The notes under the pieces are model-generated. The model was not told the origin of the DNA. It did not search any database and worked only from the letters and a program-made list of their open reading frames with translations. From Pseudodesulfovibrio indicus (GTDB lineage: Bacteria; Desulfobacterota; Desulfovibrionia; Desulfovibrionales; Desulfovibrionaceae), in the NCBI RefSeq assembly GCF_001563225.1, contig NZ_CP014206.1:372001-436000 (forward strand): a DNA stretch of 64,000 bases, written 5' to 3'. Made by a program: the position numbers and the translations under genes. Positions 53,450 to 62,067 of the stretch are shown piece by piece; positions within the stretch are counted from its first letter, which is position 1; every line of letters starts with the position of its first letter.

Positions 53450-54166
53450 ATGGTTTGGGATCCGGACAGATACGAGGCATGGTTCGACACCCCGGAGGGG
53501 CAGTACGCCCTGGACCGCGAGGTGCAGCTGTTGCAGGACGTGCTGGCCGGATGGCCCCGGCGCAAGCACAAGCTGCTCGAAATCGGCTGCGGCACCGGCC
53601 TGTTCCTGGACCACCTCTACCAGATGGGGCTGGACGTCACCGGCATCGACAACTCGCCGGAGATGATCATGGCCGCGCGCAAGCGGTTCGGCAACCGCGC
53701 CGAGCTGCACCTGGCCCACGGCGAACACATGGGGTTCTCGGACAACGAGTTCGACTACGCCCTGCTGTGGTCCGTGCTCGAATTCTCGGACGAGCCAGAG
53801 GCCATGCTTGCCGAGGCCGCCCGGGTGGCCGAAAAGGGCGTGCTCATCGGGTTCCTGAACAAGAATTCCCTCTACTACTCCCTCAACGTGCGCAAGTCCG
53901 GCTCGACCCTGGCCAAGGCGCATTGGTTCACCTGGTGCGAAATGCAGGACCTGGTCCACCGGGCCACCGGGTTCCGGCCCACCCTGGCCCGCTCGGTCCT
54001 GGCCGGGCCCATGAGCACCTGGAAGGACACCCGCGCCTGCAACCTGATCAACGCCCGCATCCTGCCCCCGGCCCTGGGCGCGTTCGTGGCCGCGCGCGTG
54101 GACTTCACCAACATGAAGCCGCTCACTCCGCTCTTCGCCTGGAAGTCCGAGCCGGAGATGGGCTGA
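53450..54166 (+). CDS. class I SAM-dependent methyltransferase
   Basis: The start is taken at ATG 53450 (238 residues), 8 bases after AAGGA; a TTG at 53429 after AGGAAAGGGAC would add seven residues. The SAM motif LEIGCGTGLFLDHL and the acidic VTGIDNSPEM are plain, followed by FDYALLWSVLEFSDEP. Methyltransferases of this type act on small molecules or quinones; no specific substrate is visible. It leads straight into the GT2 gene. Confidence 0.85.
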   Translation: MVWDPDRYEAWFDTPEGQYALDREVQLLQDVLAGWPRRKHKLLEIGCGTGLFLDHLYQMGLDVTGIDNSPEMIMAARKRFGNRAELHLAHGEHMGFSDNEFDYALLWSVLEFSDEPEAMLAEAARVAEKGVLIGFLNKNSLYYSLNVRKSGSTLAKAHWFTWCEMQDLVHRATGFRPTLARSVLAGPMSTWKDTRACNLINARILPPALGAFVAARVDFTNMKPLTPLFAWKSEPEMG

Positions 54167-54167
54167 C

Positions 54168-55403
54168 GTGGCCGGGGCCGAATTCGACGTCGCCATCGTC
54201 ATCCCGGCCTGGAACGGCTGGGAACTGACCGAGCCGTGCCTGCGCTCCATCGCCGCGCACACCCCCGGCGACCGGTACCAGGTCGTCCTGGCCGACAACG
54301 GCTCCACCGACCAAACCCCGACAGAAGGGGTCGCCCTGGGCGCGAACCTCTTCGCCAACCGCTTCGTCCACCACCGGCTGCCCGAAAACCTCGGCTTCGC
54401 CACGGCCTGCAACCAGGGGGCGGCGGCCGCCTCAGCCGCCCATCTCCTGTTCCTCAACAACGACACCGTGGTCACCGAAAACTGGCTCCCGCCGCTCCTC
54501 GACGGACTGCGCGCCGACCCGCGCCTGGCCGGAGTCGGCCCCCTGCTCCTCTTCCCGGACGACAACACCGTACGCGCGAACCGCGTCCAGCACCTCGGCA
54601 TCGCCGCGTCCCAGAACCTGGAATTCCGCCATCTCTACGAGTATTTTCCGCGCACCCACCCCGCCGTGAACCGCCGCCGCAAGCTCGGCGTCATCACCGC
54701 CGCCGCCCTGCTCATGCCCGCCCGCCTCTTCCAGGCCGAAAACGGGTTCTTCGAGGGCTTTAGAAACGGCATGGAAGACGTGGACCTCTGCTGCCGCATC
54801 GCCGCGCGCGGCGGCCATTTCTCCGTGATCCCGGAAAGCGTGGTCCACCACCACACCCACGGCACCGAAGGCCGCTTCGCCCACGAATCCGAGAACCTCC
54901 GGCTCCTCCGCGCCCGCTGCCGCCGCCCGGTCGAAGATCTCTACGACCTGGTCCTCGAAGACGGATTCGAACCCGGCTTCACCCCCTGGCTCGACCTCGT
55001 CGTCAAACTGCCCGACCACCGCGCCGCAGAACTCGACCGGCGATATCAGGCCGATCCCGCCCCGGACCGTCTCGCCCTGCTTCTGGACCAGAACCCCCTC
55101 TGGGACCACGGCCACGAATTGCTCACCAACCACCTTTCCGAACGTGGAATGCACGCCGAAGCCGCAGCCGCGGCCTATTTCCGCTCCCTGCTCTGCCCCG
55201 GCATCCGGGCCTACGAACACTGCCTGCGCACCGCCCGCCAAGCCGGGTTCCAGGACATGGCCCGACGCTACTCCCAAACCCTCGCCAACCTCCGGGCCGC
55301 CCTCGCCGACCAGACCGCCCTCGCCGACAAGGCCCGGTCCCTGGCCGCCTCCGCCCGGCACCCCGCCCTGCGCGCCGCCCTAGAGGAGTGGCAGGCAGTC
55401 TAG
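54168..55403 (+). CDS. family 2 glycosyltransferase
   Basis: A GTG start 1 bp after the methyltransferase stop opens 411 residues. The GT2 fold is shown by VAIVIPAWNGWELTEPCLRSI, VLADNGSTDQTP and LLFLNNDTVVTENW (DxD-equivalent), then GMEDVDLCCRIAARGGHF and a metal-binding HHHTHGTEG. The C-terminal 120 residues are helical. It is of the rhamnosyl-type or wall-glycan group and probably builds a surface polysaccharide or LPS. A non-coding, palindrome-rich segment follows. Confidence 0.88.
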   Translation: MAGAEFDVAIVIPAWNGWELTEPCLRSIAAHTPGDRYQVVLADNGSTDQTPTEGVALGANLFANRFVHHRLPENLGFATACNQGAAAASAAHLLFLNNDTVVTENWLPPLLDGLRADPRLAGVGPLLLFPDDNTVRANRVQHLGIAASQNLEFRHLYEYFPRTHPAVNRRRKLGVITAAALLMPARLFQAENGFFEGFRNGMEDVDLCCRIAARGGHFSVIPESVVHHHTHGTEGRFAHESENLRLLRARCRRPVEDLYDLVLEDGFEPGFTPWLDLVVKLPDHRAAELDRRYQADPAPDRLALLLDQNPLWDHGHELLTNHLSERGMHAEAAAAAYFRSLLCPGIRAYEHCLRTARQAGFQDMARRYSQTLANLRAALADQTALADKARSLAASARHPALRAALEEWQAV

Positions 55404-55421
55404 CTAGGCTGGGCTGGGCAT

Positions 55422-55796
55422 GCCTCCGGCGGCCCCTTCGGGGAGACCAGGGCGCTGCCCTGGACCCGCTCAAGGCCGAGGGCCTTAAGAATCCCATAGC
55501 TCGCTTCGCTCGGGTCCGTGCGGACCCCTTCCGGCGTACAGTTGGCGATTTCGGACGGGAAAAACGGGCGAAACGAAGTGCTGCTTCACCCTAAAACGCA
55601 CGCCGCTTTTCCCGCCCCAAATCGCGGGTTGTTTTTCAAAAAGACAGGAAACAAAGGAAACCCTCCCATACCGGAAAGCCCTCGCGAAGCGACCCAAAAA
55701 GTTTTGAAAGGGAGAGGGGATGGGGGTCTGGGGGAAGGGGAGAGGGAAAACTTTTACAAAAGTTTCCCCTCTCCCCTTCCCCCAGCCGCCGGAGGC
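55422..55796. repeat. palindrome-rich non-coding element with inverted termini
   Basis: The segment begins GCCTCCGGCGGC (55422-55433) and ends with its exact complement GCCGCCGGAGGC (55785-55796). Inside are CCAGGGC-GCT-GCCCTGG, AAGGCC-GAG-GGCCTT, GGGTCCG-TG-CGGACCC and, at 55728-55785, two 28-base arms complementary except for one position. It lacks a transposase gene and looks like a mobile or structural intergenic repeat of the MITE or BIME kind. The rest of the 55404-56324 gap holds no convincing gene. Confidence 0.75.
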
Positions 55797-56324
55797 AGCT
55801 TCACAAAAAAGACCCCCTACGGGGAGGTCTGCCGCCGTCCGGTTCGGACGCGCCCGATGGCCGGAACCGCTTTCCCTTGACAACCATATTCGTTCAGTTT
55901 ATTTTTTGCCGCGTTAGGATACGGAATACTGTACCTCAATGTGCAATGCCTTCGAAAGCCGCTGTGCGATACGATGGCTGAGACTTGGGCGAACGGAAAG
56001 CCTGTGGCCTTAATGGGGGATTTGTCTGCTATTTTTTGGGGTACCGTATACGCCATTACCGGTTTTGGTGTGGCAGCCCTCATTATCGGCGTTGTCGCAA
56101 GAGAGGGCCGTAAGCGGCTGAGAAAACGATCGAGAAACACTATCTCCATTTCCTGTTTGGCAGGCGATAATGGGCGGGCAATCCGACGCCGCTTCACCCG
56201 AATGCATCCGAGCCTGCCGAAACCAATCCCGGCCCCGCCGCCAACGCCGTGGCCGATCACAGCAGGAGATACGGTGCGCATGCCCAACGTTTTATTCTTT
56301 AACCCGACAATTCAGGAGGACATT

Positions 56325-57020
56325 TTGAAATACCTGGACGTTGTATTTGCCGCTCTGTTTTGCGCCCTCTGCGCGCTTGCCACGTTTCCCGTGACCGCAC
56401 AGGCATTTAAAGCGTGGACGCTGGCCAATCCGCTTTTGTCCTCCTTCATCAAGTTCGCCCTGTTGGGTACGTTCGGCGAATGCCTCGCCTTGCGTCTGTA
56501 TACGGGGAGGTACTGCGTTCCCGGCCTCGCGCCGAAGATGCTCATGTGGGGCGTCAACGGCGTCATCATCGCCATGGCGTTTGCCGTCTTCACCAACGGA
56601 ACCGGGAACCTCATGCAGCTGCTCGGCATCCCCGGCTCTTCCGCGCCCGCCTCGCTGTTCGAAAGGTGTCTCTGGGCCTTCTCCGTCAGCGTGACGTTCA
56701 ACCTCGTCTTCTCGCCCGTCTTCATGCTGTTCCACAAGCTGACGGACACGCACATCGTCCACACCGGGGGCAGGCTGGGCCGGTTCCTCTCGACCCCCCC
56801 GGCCCCGGCCCGATACTTCAGCGAAATCAACTGGGACATCATGTGGGGCTTCACCTTCAAGAAGGCCATCCCCTTCTTCCTGATCCCCGCCAATACCATA
56901 ACGTTCATGCTCCCCCCCCACCTGCGCATCCTCAGCGCCGGCATCATCGGCATCGGCCTCGGGCTGATACTCGCCGCCGCGCTGCACAAGGCCAAACTGA
57001 GAAACGCGGTGACGGCGTAG
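56325..57020 (+). CDS. integral membrane protein of unknown function
   Basis: A TTG start at 56325 is set by AGGAGG 5 bases upstream and gives 231 residues with about five membrane segments. Notable parts are FALLGTFGECLALRLYTGRY, WGVNGVIIAMAFAVFTNGTG and INWDIMWGFTFKKAIPFFLIP. The spacing of Asn-Trp and Pro residues in the last part recalls the Mpv17/PMP22 group, a weak impression only. The frame stays open back to an ATG at 55941 (359 codons); that extension (one possible membrane segment, then Arg- and Pro-rich sequence) has no good ribosome site and was left out. Strong hairpins follow the stop. Confidence 0.7.
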   Translation: MKYLDVVFAALFCALCALATFPVTAQAFKAWTLANPLLSSFIKFALLGTFGECLALRLYTGRYCVPGLAPKMLMWGVNGVIIAMAFAVFTNGTGNLMQLLGIPGSSAPASLFERCLWAFSVSVTFNLVFSPVFMLFHKLTDTHIVHTGGRLGRFLSTPPAPARYFSEINWDIMWGFTFKKAIPFFLIPANTITFMLPPHLRILSAGIIGIGLGLILAAALHKAKLRNAVTA

Positions 57021-57060
57021 CCGGAAAGCCCTCCCGCGTCCGGCGGGGCTTTATCGATAA

Positions 57061-57102
57061 AAAAACAACCGGGAACGACGATGGTCGTTCCCGGTTGTTT
57101 TT
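57061..57102. terminator. bidirectional intrinsic terminator
   Basis: AAAAACAACCGGGAACGAC (57061-57079) and its complement (57084-57102) form a perfect 19-bp stem with loop GATG; the T-run at one end and A-run at the other let it work for both the membrane protein gene and the converging gntR gene. A weaker AAAGCCC/GGGCTTT hairpin (57025-57052) lies just before it. Confidence 0.88.
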
Positions 57103-57170
57103 CATTGCCCCTGGAAGCTTGCCGGGGAATGCGCCTCAACGCCCGGCAGCGGCACGCCGAACAAGGGAGC

Positions 57171-57863
57171 CTAGTCCTGGCTTTCGCTCCCGGCTTTCGC
57201 AAGGCTCCGGGTGCACACTTCCTTGCAGACATAGTCGAGGTGCGCGTTCAAGCCCTTGATCATGCCTTGTTCATCCCTGTTCCCGTAGGCCTCGACAATG
57301 GCGATATGCCCGTCCAGAATCCCCTGGTAGGAGTCGAGAAAACCGACGCTCCGGCTGCGGTACCGGAGCATCAGGCGACGGAGCAACTGGCAGATGCTCA
57401 AGAGGTGGCGGCTGCCCGACGCCATGGCGAGAATCTCATGAAACTGTTCGTCGCAGCGAAGGAACTGGTCGGAATCTTCCTGTTTCATGGATTTTCGGGT
57501 GGCGACGATGTTCTTGCGAAACGCGGCGAGGGTTTCCTCCGAGTAATTCCTCACGGCCAGGGTGCACGCCAGACTCTCGTTGACCCGGCGTATCTCTATG
57601 ACTTCGTCCAGTTCCTTCTCGTCAAGCTGAACGACCTTGTACCCGACTCTCGGGATGGACTCGATGAAGCCCTCCTGCTCCAGAAGGTGCAGCGCCTCCC
57701 TGACCGGCGTGCGGGAAACGCCGAGCTTCGCGGCGATCTGCGCCTCCACGATCCGGGTGTCCGGGGTAAAGCTTCTGGATAATATATTGTCCCGGAGGTA
57801 ATTGAAGACTTGCTTCCGCAAGGGAAGCGGTTGCTCCAAAACAAATTCCTTACCTTCGTTCAC
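57171..57863 (-). CDS. GntR-family (FCD subfamily) transcriptional regulator
   Basis: A GTG start at 57863, 6 bases after AAGGAG, gives 230 residues. The winged helix-turn-helix is LRKQVFNYLRDNILSRSF to KLGVSRTPVREALHLLEQEGF; the FCD effector domain follows with RCDEQFHEILAMASGSRHL and the His of HIAIVEAYGNRD, residues that bind a metal in the family. FCD regulators respond to organic acids. It is 271 bp downstream of dctM and probably controls the TRAP cluster. Confidence 0.93.
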   Translation of the reverse strand: MNEGKEFVLEQPLPLRKQVFNYLRDNILSRSFTPDTRIVEAQIAAKLGVSRTPVREALHLLEQEGFIESIPRVGYKVVQLDEKELDEVIEIRRVNESLACTLAVRNYSEETLAAFRKNIVATRKSMKQEDSDQFLRCDEQFHEILAMASGSRHLLSICQLLRRLMLRYRSRSVGFLDSYQGILDGHIAIVEAYGNRDEQGMIKGLNAHLDYVCKEVCTRSLAKAGSESQD

Positions 57864-57978
57864 AATAGACTCCTTCGCGTAAATTCGATTAACAGATTGT
57901 CGCTTGTCGTCATTAAATGGTGATCCTTCGAATTTGTAAAGGAGACAGCCGGCGCCGACCCGGCTCATCGAACGGAAT

Positions 57979-58006
57979 ATGGCGTGGGATTGGCATCCCA
58001 CGCCAT
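57979..58006 (-). terminator. 12-bp perfect hairpin between dctM and gntR
   Basis: ATGGCGTGGGAT (57979-57990) pairs perfectly with 57995-58006 with loop TGGC. No T-run follows on the minus strand. It may separate transporter from regulator expression. The remaining sequence of this 271-bp gap shows no gene. Confidence 0.55.
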
Positions 58007-58134
58007 CGTAACGAATCAACAATCAATATTCAACATCTTCCATCGTGATCGGGGACACGAATTCCTTGGCAGGCAACGTCCTTTGGAGTTGCCAACACGG
58101 TCGATTTCCAAGAGATACAGGATATCCATCCTTG

Positions 58135-59406
58135 TTACCACAAGTCAACCATGAACATGACGCTCTGCGGGATATAGGTGATGATCGCCATGGCCACTAT
58201 CAGCGCTCCGATAAAGGGAATGACCCGCCTGGAGAGTTCCTGGATACTCGTCTGACCGATGCTCGAAGTCGTGAACAGGCACACTCCGAAGGGCGGCGTC
58301 ATCAGGCCGATGGCCGTGTTGGCGCTGATGATGATGCCGAAGTGGACCAGGTCGATGTTGAACTTCTGCAGGACCGGCAGGAGAATGGGCACGGTGATCA
58401 GCAGGATGGCGCTGGTCTCCATGAACGTGCCCGCCACCAGGAGCAGGAGGTTGATGATCATCAGGACCACGTATTTGTTCTCGGAGAAACTCAGGAACAT
58501 CTCCATGACGGCCTGCGGGACCTGGTTGTAGGTGAGCAGGTAGGCGAAGCACAGAGCCATGGAAATGATCAGCATGATCTTGGACGTCATCTTGGCGGAA
58601 TCGAGGAACACCCTGTAGAGGTCGGTCCACTTCAGTTCCCGGTAGGCGAAGAGGCCTATCAGCAGGGCGTAGACCACGGCCACGACCGCCGATTCCGTCG
58701 GGGTGAAGATGCCGCCGAACACGCCGCCGATGAGAATGACCGGGGTGCCCAGCGCCCAGCTGGCGTCCTTGAAGGCATGGAGGGCCTCCGACCAGGAGAA
58801 GGGATGGTCGTCGCCTTTGTATCCCTGCTTCTTGGAAATGGTCAGCACCACGACAACAAGGCACAGGCCCATGATCATTCCGGCGGGGATGCCCGCCTGG
58901 TACAGGTCCGTGACGGAACTGCTCGTCAGGACGGCGTAAATGATGAAGGAGATGCTGGGCGGGATGACCACGCCGATGGGGCTGGCGGAGGCGACCACCG
59001 CCGAGGCGAAGCCCCGGTCGTATCCGCGCTTGACCATGGAGGGGATCATAATCGCGCCCATGGCCGCGGCCGTTGCCACGCCGCTGCCGGAAATGGCGGC
59101 GAAGAAAACGCAGCCCATGATGGTGACGATGCCCAGGCCGCCCGAGACCCGGCCCACGAAAACGTTAGCCAGGGAAACGAGCCTCTTGGCCAGACCGCCG
59201 CTGTCCATGAGATTCCCGGCGAGAATGAAAAACGGAATGGCCATCAGCGGCAGCACGTCGACGCCGGCGAAGAATCGCTGCACGGCGATCTGTGAGGGCA
59301 TCCCCTGGAGTATGATGACGAGGAGGGACGAAGCGCCGAGGCAGATGGCCACCGGCATCCCGAGGAGCAGCATCGCGAGGGTGGAGAGGAGGAGTATTTC
59401 AGTCAT
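58135..59406 (-). CDS. dctM: TRAP transporter large permease subunit
   Basis: The 423-residue protein has 12 hydrophobic segments and the DctM landmarks MAIPFFILAGNLMDSGGL, ISGSGVATAAAMGAIMIP, ASASPIGVVIPPS and GLMTPPFGVCLF. It forms the Na+-coupled channel for an organic acid captured by DctP. Its ATG lies within the end of dctQ (8-bp overlap). It is intact, so the system's defect lies only in dctQ. Confidence 0.95.
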   Translation of the reverse strand: MTEILLLSTLAMLLLGMPVAICLGASSLLVIILQGMPSQIAVQRFFAGVDVLPLMAIPFFILAGNLMDSGGLAKRLVSLANVFVGRVSGGLGIVTIMGCVFFAAISGSGVATAAAMGAIMIPSMVKRGYDRGFASAVVASASPIGVVIPPSISFIIYAVLTSSSVTDLYQAGIPAGMIMGLCLVVVVLTISKKQGYKGDDHPFSWSEALHAFKDASWALGTPVILIGGVFGGIFTPTESAVVAVVYALLIGLFAYRELKWTDLYRVFLDSAKMTSKIMLIISMALCFAYLLTYNQVPQAVMEMFLSFSENKYVVLMIINLLLLVAGTFMETSAILLITVPILLPVLQKFNIDLVHFGIIISANTAIGLMTPPFGVCLFTTSSIGQTSIQELSRRVIPFIGALIVAMAIITYIPQSVMFMVDLW

Positions 59407-59878
59407 GGTCGCGTCCAAAATCCCGAATGAGGTTGGCGATCAGTTGCAGCACGATGAGCCAGGAGGCAATGGGAAAGAGCATGTACATGTACTTCATGGG
59501 AATCTGCATGTTCGGAGATTTTTGAAAACTGGCGAACGGCATTATCTTGATGCCGAGGTATCCGACCATGAGAAAGAAGACGATGCAGACCACCTTCTGC
59601 GCGATGTTCAGGGTGAACCGCCAGGCGTTCGGAAGCTTGTCCTCGATCGCCGTGACGCTGATCTGCGTCCCTTCGCGGAAGACGACGATCGCGCATATGT
59701 AGATGAGCCATACCATCATGTAGCGGGACAGCTCCTCGGCCCAGCTCAACCCATTGCCGAATAGGTAGCGCATGCAAATTTACGTGAAGAATACGACTGT
59801 CATCGACATGAGAAGCGCGACCGATACATATCGACACCCCCTGTCTATGAAGTCAGCCAGTTGCTGAATCATTTTCAT
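59399..59878 (-). pseudogene. dctQ: TRAP transporter small permease subunit interrupted by an in-frame stop
   Basis: From the ATG at 59878, 8 bases after AAGGAG, the frame encodes a DctQ N terminus (first membrane segment YVSVALLMSMTVVFFT). It is then broken by TAA at 59782-59780 where relatives have a coding residue, probably Gln (CAA). The same frame continues at once as ICMRYLFGNGLSWAEELSRYMMVWL and runs to 59399. Without the stop the protein would be 159 residues, the normal DctQ length. A restart at ATG 59773 would give a 124-residue protein lacking its first helix. A sequencing error cannot be excluded. Confidence 0.85.
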
Positions 59879-59950
59879 TCCGGATCTCCTTTGGCGCAGC
59901 CGGGGGACAAGAGAATCCCCCGGCTGCAGGGTATGGGGTGGGGGAATTGA

Positions 59951-60928
59951 TTATTCCGCAAGCGCCTTGATTTTGTTGAAGAAGTCTTCGGAATAATCCT
60001 TGGCGATTTTTTCCTGCACAGGCTTGATGACGGAGCGGAAGGCGTCGGCGTTCACATCGTTGACCAGCATCCCCTTGGCCACGAGCTTGTCCTCGACCTT
60101 CTTCACGTCGGCGCGGACGACGCCCATCATGCTTTCGGCGGTGTCCTTGGCGGCCTGGCGGATCAGGTCCTGGTCCTCCTTGGGATACCCGTCGAAGAGC
60201 ATCTTGGAGCCGCAAAGGGAGGCGAACGCGAAGATGTGGCGCGTGTTGGACACGTACTTCTGCACTTCGTAGACGTGCTCGTCGTAGATCGTGATCATGG
60301 CGTTTTCCTGGCCGTCGATGGCGCCCTGCTGCAGGGCGGTGAACACCTCACCCCAGGACATGGCCTGCGGGGACGCGCCGAGCGCCTTGAAGGTGTCGAC
60401 GAAGACCGGGCTTTCGATGACCCGGATCTTGAGGCCGTTCAGGTCGGAAGGCTCGACGATGGGGCGGGTGTTGTTGGTGACGTTCCGGAAACCACGGGGC
60501 AGCAGGCAGAAATTGTAGAACATGGCCTTTTCCGTGGAGCTCAGCAGGCTGTCATAGAAATCGGCATGCATCAGCTTGCCGACGTGGTCCCAGTCCCTGA
60601 ACAGGTAGGGAACGTCCAGCACACCGATCTCCTTGGCGAAGTTCGTCTGCGGAGAGGTGGTGATCACGCCCAGGTCAAGGGTGCCGAACTGGAGGGCTTC
60701 CAGGATGTCTTTGTCGCGGCCCAGCTGTCCGGCGGGGTAGATTTCGATCTTCAGCCTGCCGTTGGAGCGGGTCTCCACCAACTCCTTGAACTTCAGGGCG
60801 CAGGACTGTTCAACCGAAACCAAGGGCATCATGTGCCCCAGTTTGAGGACCTTTTCCGCTGCCGCAGGCTGGATGGACGCGGCAAAAAAAGTCAGAGCCA
60901 ACGCAAAAATCATTAACCGTCTCATCAT
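59951..60928 (-). CDS. dctP: TRAP transporter substrate-binding protein
   Basis: The start is at one of two adjacent ATGs (60928 or 60925) after AAGGGG, giving about 325 residues. A signal peptide (MMRRLMIFALALTFFAASIQ, cleaved after AAA) is followed by the DctP fold with KLGHMMPLVSVEQSCALKFKELV and LNGLKIRVIESPVFVDTFKALGASP, including the conserved Arg that binds a carboxylate. It captures an organic acid in the periplasm. Gene order in transcription is panE-like, dctP, dctQ, dctM. Confidence 0.94.
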   Translation of the reverse strand: MMRRLMIFALALTFFAASIQPAAAEKVLKLGHMMPLVSVEQSCALKFKELVETRSNGRLKIEIYPAGQLGRDKDILEALQFGTLDLGVITTSPQTNFAKEIGVLDVPYLFRDWDHVGKLMHADFYDSLLSSTEKAMFYNFCLLPRGFRNVTNNTRPIVEPSDLNGLKIRVIESPVFVDTFKALGASPQAMSWGEVFTALQQGAIDGQENAMITIYDEHVYEVQKYVSNTRHIFAFASLCGSKMLFDGYPKEDQDLIRQAAKDTAESMMGVVRADVKKVEDKLVAKGMLVNDVNADAFRSVIKPVQEKIAKDYSEDFFNKIKALAE

Positions 60929-61000
60929 CTTTCCCCTTTTATTTGTTGTGTTACCCGGGAGATCTAGGACCGCTCCCAATACATCATGTCGAACTACCCA

Positions 61001-61924
61001 CTATTTCAAATACTCGTGTTGGATGGTGCGCACGAGATCCGCGAGGACCGCCGTGGTGGGCACGGCCATGCCAAGGGCTTCGGCCTCGGCCACGGCTCCG
61101 CCCGCGATGGTGTCGATTTCCGTTTCGCGCTTGGACAGGATGTCCTGGAGCATGGACGGCTTGTGGCTTCCATGCTCATCCAGGGCCTTGGCGACCATGG
61201 CCCAGTTTTCCTCCAGATCGACGGACAAACCCTTCCTTTGCGCCACCGAGACCACTTCCTCCACGACCTTGCGCGCAAGGCTGCGTCCGGTTTCGCACTG
61301 GCCGATTCCCCCGACGGGAAGCCCCGTGACCGCGCACAGGGTGTTCAGGGCCGAATTGAAGGCTACCTTGCCCCAGATCCGGCTCAGGATGTCTTCGCAG
61401 ACGATCGTCTCCAGTCCCGCCCGGTTGAGCAGGTCCGCGACGATTTTCGCCCGTCCGGCCCCCTCGGGCAGGGCCGAACCGATGGTGGTCTTGCCCACGC
61501 CATGCGAATTGATCCTGCCCGGGCCGGCCAGGTCGCTCGGCATGGTCGTGACCCCGGCCACGATGTTGGCCATGGGCACGTGCTGTGCGATCTTCTCGAT
61601 GTTGCCCAATCCGTTTTGCAATGTCAGCACCATGGAGTCGGGCCCGATGGCCGCCTTGGCGGTCTCCAGGGCGCTTGCCGTGTGCATGGACTTGGTGAAG
61701 ACGATGACCAGGTCTGCGGCTTCCCGGGCCTCGGCGGGAAGAGTCGCTTTGATCGGGATCACGACTTCCCCGTCATCCGTGCCCATGGTCAGGCCGTGCC
61801 GGCTCAGTTGCTCCACATGCGCCGGCCACGCGTCCAGCAGAGTGACATCATTCTCCGGTTGCAACTGGAGCTTGCCGCCAAAGAGGCACCCCATGGCTCC
61901 GGAACCTATTACCGCGATTTTCAT
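61001..61924 (-). CDS. ketopantoate reductase-family (PanE/ApbA) dehydrogenase
   Basis: The start at 61924 follows AAGGAA and gives 307 residues. The NADP motif KIAVIGSGAMGCLFGGKL and the catalytic region KVAFNSALNTLCAVTGLPVG with the conserved Lys and Asn are those of 2-dehydropantoate 2-reductase. Because it lies in a TRAP transporter and acyl-CoA synthetase cluster, it may reduce another 2-oxoacid rather than ketopantoate. Intact and of normal length. It lies 72 bp before dctP. Confidence 0.88.
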   Translation of the reverse strand: MKIAVIGSGAMGCLFGGKLQLQPENDVTLLDAWPAHVEQLSRHGLTMGTDDGEVVIPIKATLPAEAREAADLVIVFTKSMHTASALETAKAAIGPDSMVLTLQNGLGNIEKIAQHVPMANIVAGVTTMPSDLAGPGRINSHGVGKTTIGSALPEGAGRAKIVADLLNRAGLETIVCEDILSRIWGKVAFNSALNTLCAVTGLPVGGIGQCETGRSLARKVVEEVVSVAQRKGLSVDLEENWAMVAKALDEHGSHKPSMLQDILSKRETEIDTIAGGAVAEAEALGMAVPTTAVLADLVRTIQHEYLK

Positions 61925-61978
61925 GATATTTCCTTGGCTATCCGTTAAACGGTTTGCTCTCTGTTTCCTTTTTGGGTC

Positions 61979-62009
61979 GGGTCCCGGCGCCTGCACGACG
62001 CCGGGACCC
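61979..62009 (-). terminator. 11-bp hairpin between the synthetase and PanE-like genes
   Basis: GGGTCCCGGCG (61979-61989) pairs perfectly with 61999-62009 across a 9-base loop. No T-run follows on either strand, so it is more likely a processing or stability element inside a transcript. Confidence 0.45.
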
Positions 62010-62067
62010 GGCTACTAAGGAGGTGAGGCTAAGTGTTTTCCTTGTCGTCACTCAAGCGGCATCTTGC

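Noticed and set aside
55941-56324. Upstream extension of the membrane protein gene to ATG 55941
   Set aside because: The frame is open, but there is no ribosome site, the sequence is Arg- and Pro-rich with no family, and a strong AGGAGG site directs a TTG start at 56325.
59399-59773. DctQ as a normal 124-residue gene
   Set aside because: It would lack the first membrane helix, which is encoded in the same frame upstream of a TAA and has its own ribosome site.
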